Assembly (NCBI GenBank): GCA_016295145.1
Contig: JAEDLR010000005.1
Location: forward strand, 1-54,513
From: Oscillospiraceae bacterium
Lineage (GTDB): Bacteria > Bacillota > Clostridia > Oscillospirales > Ruminococcaceae
Reading direction: 5' to 3'
Length of the DNA stretch: 54,513 bases
The position numbers were made by a program, and so were the translations under genes. Positions 8,132 to 17,260 of the stretch are shown piece by piece. Within the stretch, counting starts at the first letter, position 1; each line of letters begins with the position of its first letter. The notes under the pieces were generated by a model that searched no databases, was not told the DNA's origin, and was given only the letters and a program-made list of their open reading frames with translations.

Positions 8132-8809
8132 TTATTTTCGTAAGGTGCGCAGCATGGCTTTCATCTCGTTGGGGATGCGGTAGCTTTCGATCGCCTTCTG
8201 AATCGTTTTATTGTGTACCCATCGGGGCAGGCGTTGTTCGGTCAGATACGGCAGCGTTGCCTGCGGTTGCTTGGCAAGTGCCGTAGCGAAATACCATGCG
8301 ACCATCATGCGCACATAGTAATGGGTGTGATCGCCCTGCGCGGCGACCATTGCAAGCTGCGCGATGTCAAAATCCGCCCCCAGAAAATGAACCATCAGCA
8401 TTTCTATGCCGAAACGAACGGTAAACGGTTCGTTGCTTGCAAGCCAGTCTTGCATTTCGGGCAGCAGTGCCTTGTGGTGCACTGCGAAGCATTTCGGGCG
8501 GATGGAATCGCAGGTGCCCCAGTTATCCACATAGGGCAGCAGGTGATTGAGTGCGGCTATGCAGTGATCAAAGTCGGGAATTTGCGAAACCAGCAGTGCG
8601 TGCAGATTGTACTCTTCGTAGTAGATATGCGGCAGTTGCAGCATAAATTCGGTTGCCTGCGGCGTATTTTGCAAGGATTTCGCAAAGGCCCGCAGCTTTG
8701 GCATCCGCACCCCGATGATGCGCTCACCTGGGATATCGGGCACTAATTTTTCGTGAAATGCCTTGTACTGTAAATCCTGCATGGCAAGTAGCTGCTCGAT
8801 GATTTTCAT
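8132..8809 (-). CDS. AlkD-like DNA alkylation repair protein (HEAT-like)
   Basis: A 225-residue all-helical protein of the AlkD family of DNA glycosylases, which excise alkylated bases without base flipping. The conserved opening (VRMPKLRAFAK), YYEEYNLHALL, the NWGTCDSI motif with the Trp/Asp pair, and RFGIEMLM are characteristic. The ATG at 8807-8809 has AAAGGAG upstream. The gene follows pflA by 57 bp on the same strand without a visible terminator, so it may be read from the pfl operon. Confidence 0.85.
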   Translation of the reverse strand: MKIIEQLLAMQDLQYKAFHEKLVPDIPGERIIGVRMPKLRAFAKSLQNTPQATEFMLQLPHIYYEEYNLHALLVSQIPDFDHCIAALNHLLPYVDNWGTCDSIRPKCFAVHHKALLPEMQDWLASNEPFTVRFGIEMLMVHFLGADFDIAQLAMVAAQGDHTHYYVRMMVAWYFATALAKQPQATLPYLTEQRLPRWVHNKTIQKAIESYRIPNEMKAMLRTLRK

Positions 8810-8866
8810 GGGGTGCTCCTTTCTTTGGCGGATGATTCTTGTATGCGGACAGAGCCCCCACAAACC

Positions 8867-9610
8867 TCAAGTGCGTACCGCTTGTATCCCACGCAGGATA
8901 TGCATTTTTGCTTGCGCGGCAGCCTCTTTGGTAAGGGCAGGTACGCCCGCCAGCGGGTAAGGAATGCCCATTGCGTCATATTTGACCGTGCCCATGGTGT
9001 GGTAGGGTATCACATCCAGTGCTTGCAGATTACGCAGGCTGCCGATGAATCTTCCAAGCTGCTCAAGTTCTGCGGGGTCGTCGGTCAGATTCGGCACTAC
9101 CACCCTGCGCACCCAGATGGGAATGTGCCGCTGCTCCAGATACTTTGCAAAAGCGAGAATCTGCGCGTTGCCGATACCCGTCAACGATTTGTGCGCCTCT
9201 TGGTCGGTATGCTTGATATCCAACAGTACAAGGTCAGTGACCTCTGTCAGGCGATGCATTTTCTCCTGCTGCACCGTATCATTTGGTGCAAACACCGCCC
9301 CTGAGGTATCAATGCAGGTATGTATGCCCTCTTTCTTTGCGGCAGTAAACAGCGCAAGCAGAAAATCCAGTTGCAGCAGCGGCTCGCCGCCGGTTACAGT
9401 GATACCGCCCGTCTTGTAGAACGGGCGGTTTTTGTTGTATGCTTCCAATATTTCTTCCACGGTATATTCCGTGCCACCGTGTATATCCCATGTATCGGGA
9501 TTATGGCAATACTGACAGCGCATAGGGCAACCCTGCATAAATATCACATAGCGCACACCGGGGCCATCCACCGTGCCGAAACTCTCAATGGAGTGAATTC
9601 TTCCGACCAT
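8867..9610 (-). CDS. pflA: Pyruvate formate-lyase activating enzyme (radical SAM)
   Basis: A 247-residue radical-SAM activase. The CxxxCxxC cluster motif is C28, C32, C35 (GCPMRCQYCHNPDTW), and the N-terminus reads IHSIESFGTVDGPGVRYV as in PflA enzymes. It uses SAM and a 4Fe-4S cluster to place the radical on the glycine of pyruvate formate-lyase. The start lies 5 bases after the stop of the separate glycyl-radical gene and has no obvious ribosome site, so it probably depends on coupling to that gene. Activase and radical protein are therefore made together. Confidence 0.95.
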   Translation of the reverse strand: MVGRIHSIESFGTVDGPGVRYVIFMQGCPMRCQYCHNPDTWDIHGGTEYTVEEILEAYNKNRPFYKTGGITVTGGEPLLQLDFLLALFTAAKKEGIHTCIDTSGAVFAPNDTVQQEKMHRLTEVTDLVLLDIKHTDQEAHKSLTGIGNAQILAFAKYLEQRHIPIWVRRVVVPNLTDDPAELEQLGRFIGSLRNLQALDVIPYHTMGTVKYDAMGIPYPLAGVPALTKEAAAQAKMHILRGIQAVRT

Positions 9611-9615
9611 AGCGA

Positions 9616-9858
9616 TTATATCGCATCGTGGAAGGTGCGGGAAATGACTTCATCCTGCTGTTCCTTGGTCAGCTTGATAAAATTGACCGCATAGCCGCTG
9701 ACGCGCACAGTCAGTTGCGGGTATTTTTCGGGGTGTGCCTGTGCGTCCAGGAGTGTTTCTTTGGAAAAAACATTCACATTCAGGTGATGCCCACCCTTTT
9801 GTGCGTAGGCATCCAGCAGTGCCACCAGATTATCAATTTGCTGTTGTGTTGCAGCCAT
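9616..9858 (-). CDS. Stand-alone glycyl-radical domain of pyruvate formate-lyase (80 residues)
   Basis: An 80-residue protein equal to the C-terminal domain of PFL and to E. coli GrcA (YfiD). It contains HHLNVNV, EKYPQLTVRVSGYAVNF with the radical glycine at G55, and the SRTF ending. It begins at an ATG (9856-9858) with a strong AAAGGAG site, 28 bp after the stop of the catalytic chain. The upstream chain ends before this domain, so the two proteins together equal one complete PFL. This is unlike E. coli, where GrcA is a spare part for a full-length enzyme. No full-length PFL is seen in this window. The domain should dock into the catalytic barrel and be charged by PflA. Confidence 0.9.
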   Translation of the reverse strand: MAATQQQIDNLVALLDAYAQKGGHHLNVNVFSKETLLDAQAHPEKYPQLTVRVSGYAVNFIKLTKEQQDEVISRTFHDAI

Positions 9859-9886
9859 AATTATGCTCCTTTCGCAGTAAAACCGT

Positions 9887-12004
9887 TCACGATTCAGTTT
9901 CGTCGGTATCCAGTCCGTCAAACACAGTTGGTGTCATGCAGGCACCGTTGGTGCAATCGAAGTTTACAACGAGGTCGCCGGTGAAAATGCGGTCATCCTG
10001 CCCCAGTGCGCCGGGAATGATAGAAAAGGTGTTGGAGATGCCGTCCTGCGCATCCTTAAAGGGCAGCTTGGAAACCGATGCCAGCGAAGCGACCGCACCG
10101 TGGGTATCGCGGCGGTGCATGGGATTGGCACCAGGTGCAAAGGGTTCGCCCTTTTTGCGCCCGTCAGGGGTAGAGCCCGTATTCTTGCCATATACCACAT
10201 TGGAGGTAATGGTTAAAATGGAGGTGGTAGGGATACCATCACGATAGGTGTGGTTTTTGCGGATATGCTCCATAAAACGGTGTACGATATCGTAGGCAAT
10301 CTGGTCTACGCGGTCATCGTCGTTGCCGTATTTCGGGTAGTCGCCCTCTACCTCGTAATCCACAGCAAGATTGTTCTCATCGCGAATGACTTTCACTTTT
10401 GCATACTTGATGGCGGAGAGGGAATCCGCCACCACGGAAAGCCCGGCGATACCGGTTGCAAACCAGCGTGTGACATTTTTGTCATGCAGTGCCATCTGCA
10501 GCTTTTCGTAGCAGTATTTATCGTGCATATAGTGGATGATATTCAGCGTGTTGACATATACGCCTGCCAGCCACTGCATCATATCATCGTATTTCTTCAT
10601 GACTTCGTCATAGTCCAGATATTCGGAGGTAATGGGTCTATACTCGGGGGCGACCTGTTTGCCGGTCATTTCGTCAATGCCGCCGTTGATGGCATACAGC
10701 AGACATTTGGCAAGATTGGCTCTTGCGCCAAAGAATTGCATCTCTTTGCCTACTTTCATGGAGGATACACAGCAGGCGATGGCGTAATCATCGCCGTGCA
10801 GCACGCGCATCAGGTCGTCGTTCTCGTACTGGATGGAAGAAGTCTCGATGGAGATTCTGGCGCAAAACCGCTTGAAGTGTTCCGGCAGACGGGGCGACCA
10901 CAACACTGTCAGATTCGGCTCGGGTGCAGCACCGAGGTTTTCCAGCGTGTGCAGGTAGCGATAGGACATTTTCGTGACCATATGGCGGCCGTCGATGCCG
11001 ATGCCTGCGATGGATTCTGTGACCCACTGCGGATCGCCCGAGAAGAGTGCGTTGTATTCGGGAGTACGGGCAAACTTAATCAGGCGCAGCTTCATGATGA
11101 AGTGGTCTACCAACTCCTGAATCTCCGATTCGGTAAATACGCCGTTTTTCAGGTCGCGCTCTGCGTAGATATCCAGGAAAGTGGAGGTTCTACCCAGCGA
11201 CATCGCCGCACCGTTTTGCTCCTTGACCGCTGCCAGATAGCCGAAATACAGCCACTGGATCGCTTCCTTGGTGTTGCGCGCAGGTTTCGAGATATCAAAG
11301 CCATAGCTTGCAGCCATGGTTTTCAGATCGTGCAGCGCGCGAATCTGTTCTGCCAGTTCTTCGCGGTCACGAATCACCTGCGAATACATTGCGGAACGGG
11401 TGGTGCGTTTCTGTTCCTCCTTATCCTCAATGAGTCTGTCCACGCCGTACAATGCCACGCGTCGGTAGTCGCCAATGATTCTGCCGCGGCCGTAAGCATC
11501 GGGGAGACCCGTGATAATATGGCTGGAGCGGCAGGCGCGCATTTCGGGGGTGTAGGCATCGAATACGCCGGCATTGTGGGTTTTGCGGTGTACGGTGAAA
11601 AACTCCTTGACCTGCGGGTCAAGCGTATAGCCGTGGTCGCGGCAGGCTTTTTCTGCCATGCGGATGCCGCCATAGGGCATCAGGGCACGCTTGAACGGCT
11701 TGTCTGTCTGAAAACCTACGATCTGTTCCTTGTCCTTATCCAGATAGCCGGGGCCGTGGGAAGTGATCGTAGAGATGATTTTTGTGTCCATATCCAGCAC
11801 GCCGCCGGCTTCACGCTCTTGACGCGAAAGCTCCAGCACCTGCTGCCAGAGATCCTTGGTGCGCTGGGTGGGGCCGCAGAGGAAATCCTCAGTACCCTCA
11901 TACTGGGTAAAGTTGTGACGGATAAAGCTTCGCACAGCGATCTCGTTTACCCATGTTCCTTTTTCAAAGCCGTTCCAGCCTTCATACATCTGATTCATAC
12001 GCAT
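9887..12004 (-). CDS. pflB: Pyruvate formate-lyase catalytic chain lacking the glycyl-radical domain
   Basis: A 705-residue formate C-acetyltransferase chain converting pyruvate and CoA to formate and acetyl-CoA. The catalytic cysteine pair is C411-C412 (IACCVSSM). The fold is complete through NTFSIIPGALGQDD (about residue 671), where usual enzymes continue into the radical domain. Here a short unrelated tail of about 34 residues with two cysteines (CTNGAC) and an acidic end follows, then a stop. The radical domain is the next gene. I chose the ATG at 12002-12004 because AAGGAG precedes it and it aligns with known N-termini (EGWNGFEKGTW). A longer in-frame extension to 12181 reads through the promoter region. 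Confidence 0.93.
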   Translation of the reverse strand: MRMNQMYEGWNGFEKGTWVNEIAVRSFIRHNFTQYEGTEDFLCGPTQRTKDLWQQVLELSRQEREAGGVLDMDTKIISTITSHGPGYLDKDKEQIVGFQTDKPFKRALMPYGGIRMAEKACRDHGYTLDPQVKEFFTVHRKTHNAGVFDAYTPEMRACRSSHIITGLPDAYGRGRIIGDYRRVALYGVDRLIEDKEEQKRTTRSAMYSQVIRDREELAEQIRALHDLKTMAASYGFDISKPARNTKEAIQWLYFGYLAAVKEQNGAAMSLGRTSTFLDIYAERDLKNGVFTESEIQELVDHFIMKLRLIKFARTPEYNALFSGDPQWVTESIAGIGIDGRHMVTKMSYRYLHTLENLGAAPEPNLTVLWSPRLPEHFKRFCARISIETSSIQYENDDLMRVLHGDDYAIACCVSSMKVGKEMQFFGARANLAKCLLYAINGGIDEMTGKQVAPEYRPITSEYLDYDEVMKKYDDMMQWLAGVYVNTLNIIHYMHDKYCYEKLQMALHDKNVTRWFATGIAGLSVVADSLSAIKYAKVKVIRDENNLAVDYEVEGDYPKYGNDDDRVDQIAYDIVHRFMEHIRKNHTYRDGIPTTSILTITSNVVYGKNTGSTPDGRKKGEPFAPGANPMHRRDTHGAVASLASVSKLPFKDAQDGISNTFSIIPGALGQDDRIFTGDLVVNFDCTNGACMTPTVFDGLDTDETES

Positions 12005-12046
12005 TATCTCCTTGCTGTATTGCTCGAAAAAATCTTCTCTCCTATT

Positions 12047-12075
12047 ATTATACATAATTTCGCGGAAAAAAGAAA
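12047..12075 (-). promoter_or_regulatory. Probable promoter of the pfl operon
   Basis: On the minus strand a perfect TATAAT (12047-12052) with a weak TTTCTT 17 bp upstream (12070-12075). It lies about 40 bases before the catalytic-chain start. The poor -35 suggests help from an activator, but no clear site is seen. Confidence 0.45.
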
Positions 12076-12174
12076 GCCCTATTTGCAAATTTTTTCGGAA
12101 TTCGGTAAAGTCACTGCTTTTTTTCGTTTCCTTGTATACATCCTTGGAGATTTGTGATACCGGCGTGCCAGTTC

Positions 12175-12203
12175 TTGACAACGCAGGAAAAATCCGCTAG
12201 AAT
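12175..12203 (+). promoter_or_regulatory. Promoter of hpt
   Basis: TTGACA (12175-12180), 17 bp, TAGAAT (12198-12203), about 40 bases before the hpt ATG. Confidence 0.8.
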
Positions 12204-12243
12204 AAAGAGAAAGATGATCAGCGCAGAGAGGAGCGATATTACT

Positions 12244-12795
12244 ATGAATGCACAGGAATACCACGGAAAGATCAAGCAGATTCTGATACCCCATACGGAG
12301 ATCGCAAAGCGCATTGCCCAGGTAGCCGGGGAGATCAGTGCGGAATATGAAGGCAAGCCACTGCTGCTGGTCACCGTACTGAAAGGCGCATTTGTATTTC
12401 TGGCAGATTTTTGCCGCGCACTGACGATACCCTGCGAGATCGGGTTTATGCGCGTAAAAAGCTATTTTGACGGCACGATTTCCAGCGGTGAGGTAACGGT
12501 TTTGCTGGATCTGGAACAGGATATCAGTCAGTATCATGTGATTCTGGTGGAGGATATTGTGGATACCGGCAGAACGCTTTCCACGCTGACAAAGCTGTTG
12601 CAACAGAGGAATCCGCTTTCACTGAAGGTTGTGGCTCTGCTGGATAAGCCCAGCCGCAGAGTGGTGGATTGCCGTGCAGATTATGCGCTGTTTACCATTG
12701 AGGATCGCTTTGTCATTGGGTATGGGATGGATTGTGGTGAACTGTATCGGAATTTGCCCGATATTGCAGAATTTGATGCCCAACACACACCATAA
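12244..12795 (+). CDS. hpt: Hypoxanthine phosphoribosyltransferase
   Basis: A 183-residue purine-salvage enzyme making IMP and GMP from hypoxanthine or guanine and PRPP. The PRPP-binding signature VILVEDIVDTGRTLSTL (about residues 100-116) is exact, and the flexible-loop region MRVKSYFDGTISSGEV matches bacterial HPRTs. GAGAGGAG lies 12 bases before the ATG. Single-gene unit with its own promoter and terminator; purA lies 3 kb away on the other strand. Confidence 0.95.
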   Translation: MNAQEYHGKIKQILIPHTEIAKRIAQVAGEISAEYEGKPLLLVTVLKGAFVFLADFCRALTIPCEIGFMRVKSYFDGTISSGEVTVLLDLEQDISQYHVILVEDIVDTGRTLSTLTKLLQQRNPLSLKVVALLDKPSRRVVDCRADYALFTIEDRFVIGYGMDCGELYRNLPDIAEFDAQHTP

Positions 12796-12806
12796 TCGAA
12801 GCACTC

Positions 12807-12847
12807 AAATACGAAAGGCAGGCAAATAGCCTGCCTTTTGCGTATTT
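12807..12847. terminator. Bidirectional terminator between hpt and the ABC transporter
   Basis: A long stem built from AAATACG and AAAGGCAGGC arms around an AAATA loop, with T-runs on both strands. It ends hpt on the plus strand and the convergent ABC transporter gene on the minus strand. Confidence 0.85.
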
Positions 12848-12887
12848 CGTAAATTGCCGCGGGAGTGAAGCATAGGATGTCGGGAAA

Positions 12888-15743
12888 TTACTTGTTGCGA
12901 ATCGCGTCAATGGGTCGCTTGGAGGCGATACGGTACACAGGAATAAAGCTTGCAACAGCGGCAATTGCCACGCTGAGGAGCACGAGCAGAAGCACCTGGC
13001 GAATGCCGAAGTGCAGCACCGTCACCAGAACACCCAGATAGGTACGGATCGAATAATTGATCATGGCAACACCAATGCCGCACAAAATTGCGGAGATGGT
13101 AAAGTTAATCATCGCAATGACGAAGCTCTCGGAGAAGAAAATACGGAACACATCGTTGGAACGAGAGCCGATTGCACGAAGAATACCGATTTCCTGTTTT
13201 TTGTAGCTGATACTGGTGGTGATGAAGTTTGCCATCAGCAGTGCGGCAAAAATCGCAAATGCAATACCAATGTACAGGAATACCTTTGCCAGTACGACCA
13301 ACACCTCATCAATGGAATCCAGTTCGTAGGTGACGGCATTTTGCAGCTCATAGCGTACATCGGAATCCTCGCGGTAGCAGTAGCGTACAAAGTCCTCAAT
13401 TTTGCCCTCGGATTTCGGCATTGCGCCCACTGCACTCTTATAGATGCCATCGGTATCGCCCACCATGATTGCGGTATAGTCCTCGTGGAACACGATACAG
13501 TCAGAGTATTTGCTCTCGGGGCGTATCACGCCGACCAGCTTCATATCCTTCAGATCCCTGTTGGAGGAGGCATCGTTGCCGCTGAAGGAATACACCTGCC
13601 CGGTGAAGGTGCCGTTCATACCTTGCAGCACTTTGTTGATGCTGTCTGCGGTCAGTGCAGAATCGTCAATGGGTACAATCTGTTCTGCATTGCCGTCTGC
13701 ATTGAACATATTGATGCCTCCGGCTGTGATAATAAACTCATTCTTTGCAAGCTCTGTTTTCTTGCCATCCAGCCAGATGATATCCTCTTCCGGGATATTC
13801 TCCAGTGCAGTGTGATAGTTTGCCCAGAAGTTGACATCATAGTCAAAGCTCTGATTATAGTCGGTGCCCAACCAGAAGCTGCCGCTGGTTTCCTCATACA
13901 TCTGGGGGTATTCCTCGATCATTTTTGCAACGGCGCCCTTACCGATCATGGCTGCGCCGCTGAGACTGTAGCCCATGGCGCAATCATACTCGCTCATCAG
14001 CATATAGTTGAGAATCAAATCTGCGTTGGACATTTGCGCGGAATCTTCCATCAAAGAAGCGTAACGGTTCAGATCCAGTTTGGTGTCCACCACTGCGGTG
14101 ATGGTATATTCAGTATCCGCAAGCAGCAATGTTTTGCCGATGAGATCTTCTGGCTTCCCGATCTTCTCGTATTGGATCTTTTCGCTTTCATCGTCCTCGT
14201 CTCCCACGGGAGCGAGAGGCTTTTCCTCATCAACCACTGTATCTGTCGGGGGGGTATCGTTGGCGTCATCTTTGATGACCGGTGCAGCATATCCGCCCTT
14301 TTTGAAGGTTTCATACACTGCAAGACTAACAGCGAGCTCTTTCTTGTTGCCGTCAGGGAGCGAACCGGCGACCACCTCATAGCCCATCTGTTCAATGGAT
14401 GACGCATCGACTTCAACAAAACTATGCAGACTGGAGGGATAGATGTTATACATACCCTTATGTTCAAACTGTTCGCTGTCAATCTGTGATTGGAAAGCCA
14501 GTCGGTTGTGATTGACGGGCATATACATACCCATAACATCGATGCCGGTTTCCTCTTTCAGTTGTGCCATGTCCTTTTCCGAAAGCAAATTGTTCCAGCT
14601 ATCCCACCAGGCGTCAATGCCCTCGCCACGCTTGAACGCCTTGCATACAGAGATGTAATCAATGTTGCTGTCTATCAGCGATTGCGTACAGGCACGGATA
14701 TGGTCATAGGAGCTGAATGTATCGACCAGCGCAAACAGCGAGAACGCCGCTACCGAAAGCAAAATGGTCATGACCAGACGGAACCGCTTGTACTTCAGGC
14801 TGCTGCATCCGATCTTGAATGCGCTGCGCATGGGCAGTTTGGAACGGATCAGGTTGAACTTGGAGCCGTCCTGCTTGGGGATCGCAGAGGTATCGGTATC
14901 ATGGAACTTGCGCACAAAGCCGCCCAGTGTCAGGGTCAGCCCCTTCTTGATGTTGTCCATGTACTCATTGATGTGCACACGATCCTCTTCGGTCAGGTGA
15001 TACTCGGCAGGGATCTCAACGGTATTGCTGCGGAAAATAAGCTGCTTTGCGGCTTCCTCTTTCACATCCTCGGCAGCCTCCACATCGCGGATGACCTTGC
15101 CGTCTGCCAGTTCAATGATACGGTCTGCGTACTGCTCGGCGTACTCACGGTCATGGGAAACGATGATGACCAACTTATTGGCAGAAAGTCGCTTGAGAGT
15201 ATCCAACACCTGTCTGCCCGTATTGGAATCCAATGCGCCGGTAGGCTCATCTGCCATAATAATTTCGGGATTCTTTACCAGTGCACGGGCGATGGCAACG
15301 CGCTGTTTCTGACCGCCGGAAAGCTCATTGGGCTTACGGTTGCCGTACCCTGCCAGATCCACCTCCTGCAAAATGGCGTTGATCTCGGCGTCGGTTGCAG
15401 TTTTGCCCTGCAGCTCCAGTGCCAGTCCGATATTTGCACCGACGGTAAACTCCTCCAGAACATTGTACTCCTGGAAAATAAAGCCCACATAGGTATTGCG
15501 GTAGCTGTCAAATCGCTGCTGGGTGAAATCCTTGGAGGAGATACCCTTGATAATGATTTCACCACCGTCGTACTGGTCCAGTCCGCCCAACAGATTCAGC
15601 ATCGTGGATTTACCACTGCCGGATTTACCCAGTAAAAAGACCATGCCCTTTTCGGGAAAACGCAGGGAGATATGATCCACTGCCATGACGGGCTGTCCTT
15701 TTTTTGGTCGGTAGGTTTTGCAAAGCTCTCTGGTTTCTAGCAT
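12888..15743 (-). CDS. MacB-like ABC transporter, ATPase fused to FtsX-type permease
   Basis: A 951-residue single-chain exporter half. Residues 1-230 are an ATPase with Walker A (GKSGSGKS, 39-46), signature LSGGQKQR and Walker B followed by DEPTGALDS. A soluble linker of about 90 residues follows, then one membrane helix near 315-335. An extracytoplasmic domain of about 450 residues comes next. Three C-terminal helices carry the FtsX/MacB permease motif (GILRAIGSRSNDV). This mechanotransmission topology serves export or sensing of antimicrobial peptides, lipids or envelope stress. The ATG at 15741-15743 has AGGAGG upstream. No two-component partner is adjacent; the promoter carries a repeated CTTAAGAA element. 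Confidence 0.88.
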   Translation of the reverse strand: MLETRELCKTYRPKKGQPVMAVDHISLRFPEKGMVFLLGKSGSGKSTMLNLLGGLDQYDGGEIIIKGISSKDFTQQRFDSYRNTYVGFIFQEYNVLEEFTVGANIGLALELQGKTATDAEINAILQEVDLAGYGNRKPNELSGGQKQRVAIARALVKNPEIIMADEPTGALDSNTGRQVLDTLKRLSANKLVIIVSHDREYAEQYADRIIELADGKVIRDVEAAEDVKEEAAKQLIFRSNTVEIPAEYHLTEEDRVHINEYMDNIKKGLTLTLGGFVRKFHDTDTSAIPKQDGSKFNLIRSKLPMRSAFKIGCSSLKYKRFRLVMTILLSVAAFSLFALVDTFSSYDHIRACTQSLIDSNIDYISVCKAFKRGEGIDAWWDSWNNLLSEKDMAQLKEETGIDVMGMYMPVNHNRLAFQSQIDSEQFEHKGMYNIYPSSLHSFVEVDASSIEQMGYEVVAGSLPDGNKKELAVSLAVYETFKKGGYAAPVIKDDANDTPPTDTVVDEEKPLAPVGDEDDESEKIQYEKIGKPEDLIGKTLLLADTEYTITAVVDTKLDLNRYASLMEDSAQMSNADLILNYMLMSEYDCAMGYSLSGAAMIGKGAVAKMIEEYPQMYEETSGSFWLGTDYNQSFDYDVNFWANYHTALENIPEEDIIWLDGKKTELAKNEFIITAGGINMFNADGNAEQIVPIDDSALTADSINKVLQGMNGTFTGQVYSFSGNDASSNRDLKDMKLVGVIRPESKYSDCIVFHEDYTAIMVGDTDGIYKSAVGAMPKSEGKIEDFVRYCYREDSDVRYELQNAVTYELDSIDEVLVVLAKVFLYIGIAFAIFAALLMANFITTSISYKKQEIGILRAIGSRSNDVFRIFFSESFVIAMINFTISAILCGIGVAMINYSIRTYLGVLVTVLHFGIRQVLLLVLLSVAIAAVASFIPVYRIASKRPIDAIRNK

Positions 15744-15792
15744 AATTTGCCTCCTGTGTGATGTCATCTGACATATGATCTGTGATAGCCTG

Positions 15793-15840
15793 ATTATAAC
15801 AAAATTTTCCTTAAGAAACAAGATATGGAACTCTTAAGAA
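15793..15840 (-). promoter_or_regulatory. ABC transporter promoter with direct repeats
   Basis: On the minus strand TTGTTT (15816-15821), 17 bp, TATAAT (15793-15798). The octamer CTTAAGAA (plus-strand sense) occurs twice, at 15810-15817 overlapping the -35 region and at 15833-15840, 23 bp apart. This is about two helical turns and looks like a regulator site. Confidence 0.55.
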
Positions 15841-15849
15841 TTTATGAAG

Positions 15850-15884
15850 AAAACCGTCGGAGCAGTGCAAAATCCCGACGGTTT
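15850..15884 (-). terminator. Intrinsic terminator of purA
   Basis: An 11-bp stem (AAACCGTCGGG type arms) with a T-rich run on the minus strand, starting 12 bases beyond the purA stop. Confidence 0.8.
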
Positions 15885-15895
15885 CTGTTCTTTTC

Positions 15896-17173
15896 TTACT
15901 TGCGGTAAATCATGTCTGCACGATCAGGGCCGGTAGAGATCATGGTTACAGGGTAGCCGATCTTCTCCTCAATGTATGTAATGTATTTCTTTGCATTTTC
16001 GGGCAACTGATCGTACTCGGTAATGCCTCTGATATCGCTCTTCCAACCGGGCAAAGTTTCGTAAACGGGCTTTGCGTAATCCAAACGGTCGCCTGCCGGA
16101 AATTCCTCGGTTACCACGCCGTCGATCTCATAGCCTACGCACACGGGGATCTCGTCCATGTAGCCCAGTACGTCGATCAGAGAGAGGGCAACATCAGTAG
16201 TACCCTGCAGCATACAGCCGTAACGGGTCGCAACCACATCAAACCAGCCCATTCTGCGGGGACGGCCGGTGGTTGCACCGAATTCGCCATCGCTGCCGCC
16301 GCACTTACGCAGGGTATCGCCTTCTTCACCGAAGATTTCGGTTACAAAGGGGCCTGCGCCAACGCAAGAGGAATATGCCTTCACGACGGTGATGACGCGC
16401 TTGATCTCGTGGGGCGGTACGCAGGCACCGACTGCGCCGAAGCCAGCCAGTGTAGAGGAAGATGTTGTGAACGGATAGATGCCGTTGGTGGTATCACGCA
16501 ACGCACCCAACTGGCCCTCTAACAGAATATTTTTGCCAGCCCTGACAGCGTCTGCCATCAACTGCGCCATGTTGCACAGATAAGGCTTGAGATATTCGCC
16601 GCACTGGCGTAGGTAAGCCAGAATCTTACCGGGCTCCAGCGGGTCGGCATCGGGGTACAGTGCAGACATGGTCGCATTCTTGATATGGCATACGCGCTCG
16701 ACCTTTTCTGCAAGATTCTTGTTGTACAACTCAGCCAACTGGAAGCCGATTTTCATTGCCTTATCGGAGTAGAAAGGAGCGATACCCGACTGGGTGGAGC
16801 CAAAGCTGTTCTTGCCCAGACGGCGCTCTTCCAGCTGATCAAACAGAATATGGTAGGGCATGACCAGTTGTGCGCGGTCAGAGATGCGAACATCGGGGGT
16901 AGGCACACCGCCCTCTTTCAGCTGATCCATTTCCCTTTTGAATGCCTCAAGGTTAAATGCAGCACCGGGGCCGATCAGGTTGACAGTACCGGGCTGAAAC
17001 ACGCCCGAAGGGAGAATGTGCAGCACATACTTGCCATACTCGTTGATAATCGTATGACCTGCATTGGCACCGCCCTGAAAACGAATGACGAAATCGGCAT
17101 CGGCAGCAAAGACATCGGTCAGCTTGCCCTTGCCCTCATCGCCCCAGTTACCGCCTACAATTGCACTAATCAT
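15896..17173 (-). CDS. purA: Adenylosuccinate synthetase
   Basis: A 425-residue enzyme joining IMP and aspartate with GTP in AMP synthesis. The N-terminal GTP/IMP loop (GGNWGDEGKGKLTDV), GGANAGHT, and the GVPTPDVRISDRAQL and TTGRPRRMGWFDVV segments are diagnostic. Length matches the family. The ATG at 17171-17173 is preceded by GAGGAAGG. Single-gene unit with its own promoter and terminator. Confidence 0.97.
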   Translation of the reverse strand: MISAIVGGNWGDEGKGKLTDVFAADADFVIRFQGGANAGHTIINEYGKYVLHILPSGVFQPGTVNLIGPGAAFNLEAFKREMDQLKEGGVPTPDVRISDRAQLVMPYHILFDQLEERRLGKNSFGSTQSGIAPFYSDKAMKIGFQLAELYNKNLAEKVERVCHIKNATMSALYPDADPLEPGKILAYLRQCGEYLKPYLCNMAQLMADAVRAGKNILLEGQLGALRDTTNGIYPFTTSSSTLAGFGAVGACVPPHEIKRVITVVKAYSSCVGAGPFVTEIFGEEGDTLRKCGGSDGEFGATTGRPRRMGWFDVVATRYGCMLQGTTDVALSLIDVLGYMDEIPVCVGYEIDGVVTEEFPAGDRLDYAKPVYETLPGWKSDIRGITEYDQLPENAKKYITYIEEKIGYPVTMISTGPDRADMIYRK

Positions 17174-17260
17174 GTTGAATCGTATCCTTCCTCACAGATT
17201 GCTTTAGGCGATCGATCACCCTAAAGCGCAACGGAATTTCTGTTTGTGCGGAAAAGTCGC

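Noticed and set aside
9859..9921. Possibility that the PFL split is a sequencing frameshift
   Set aside because: The radical domain has its own strong ribosome site, the catalytic chain has a coherent tail of its own, and neither frame continues the homology across the junction.
10250..12157. Long plus-strand open frame opposite the PFL catalytic chain
   Set aside because: It mirrors pflB codons, has no ribosome site and shows no domain; antisense shadow of a strongly biased gene.
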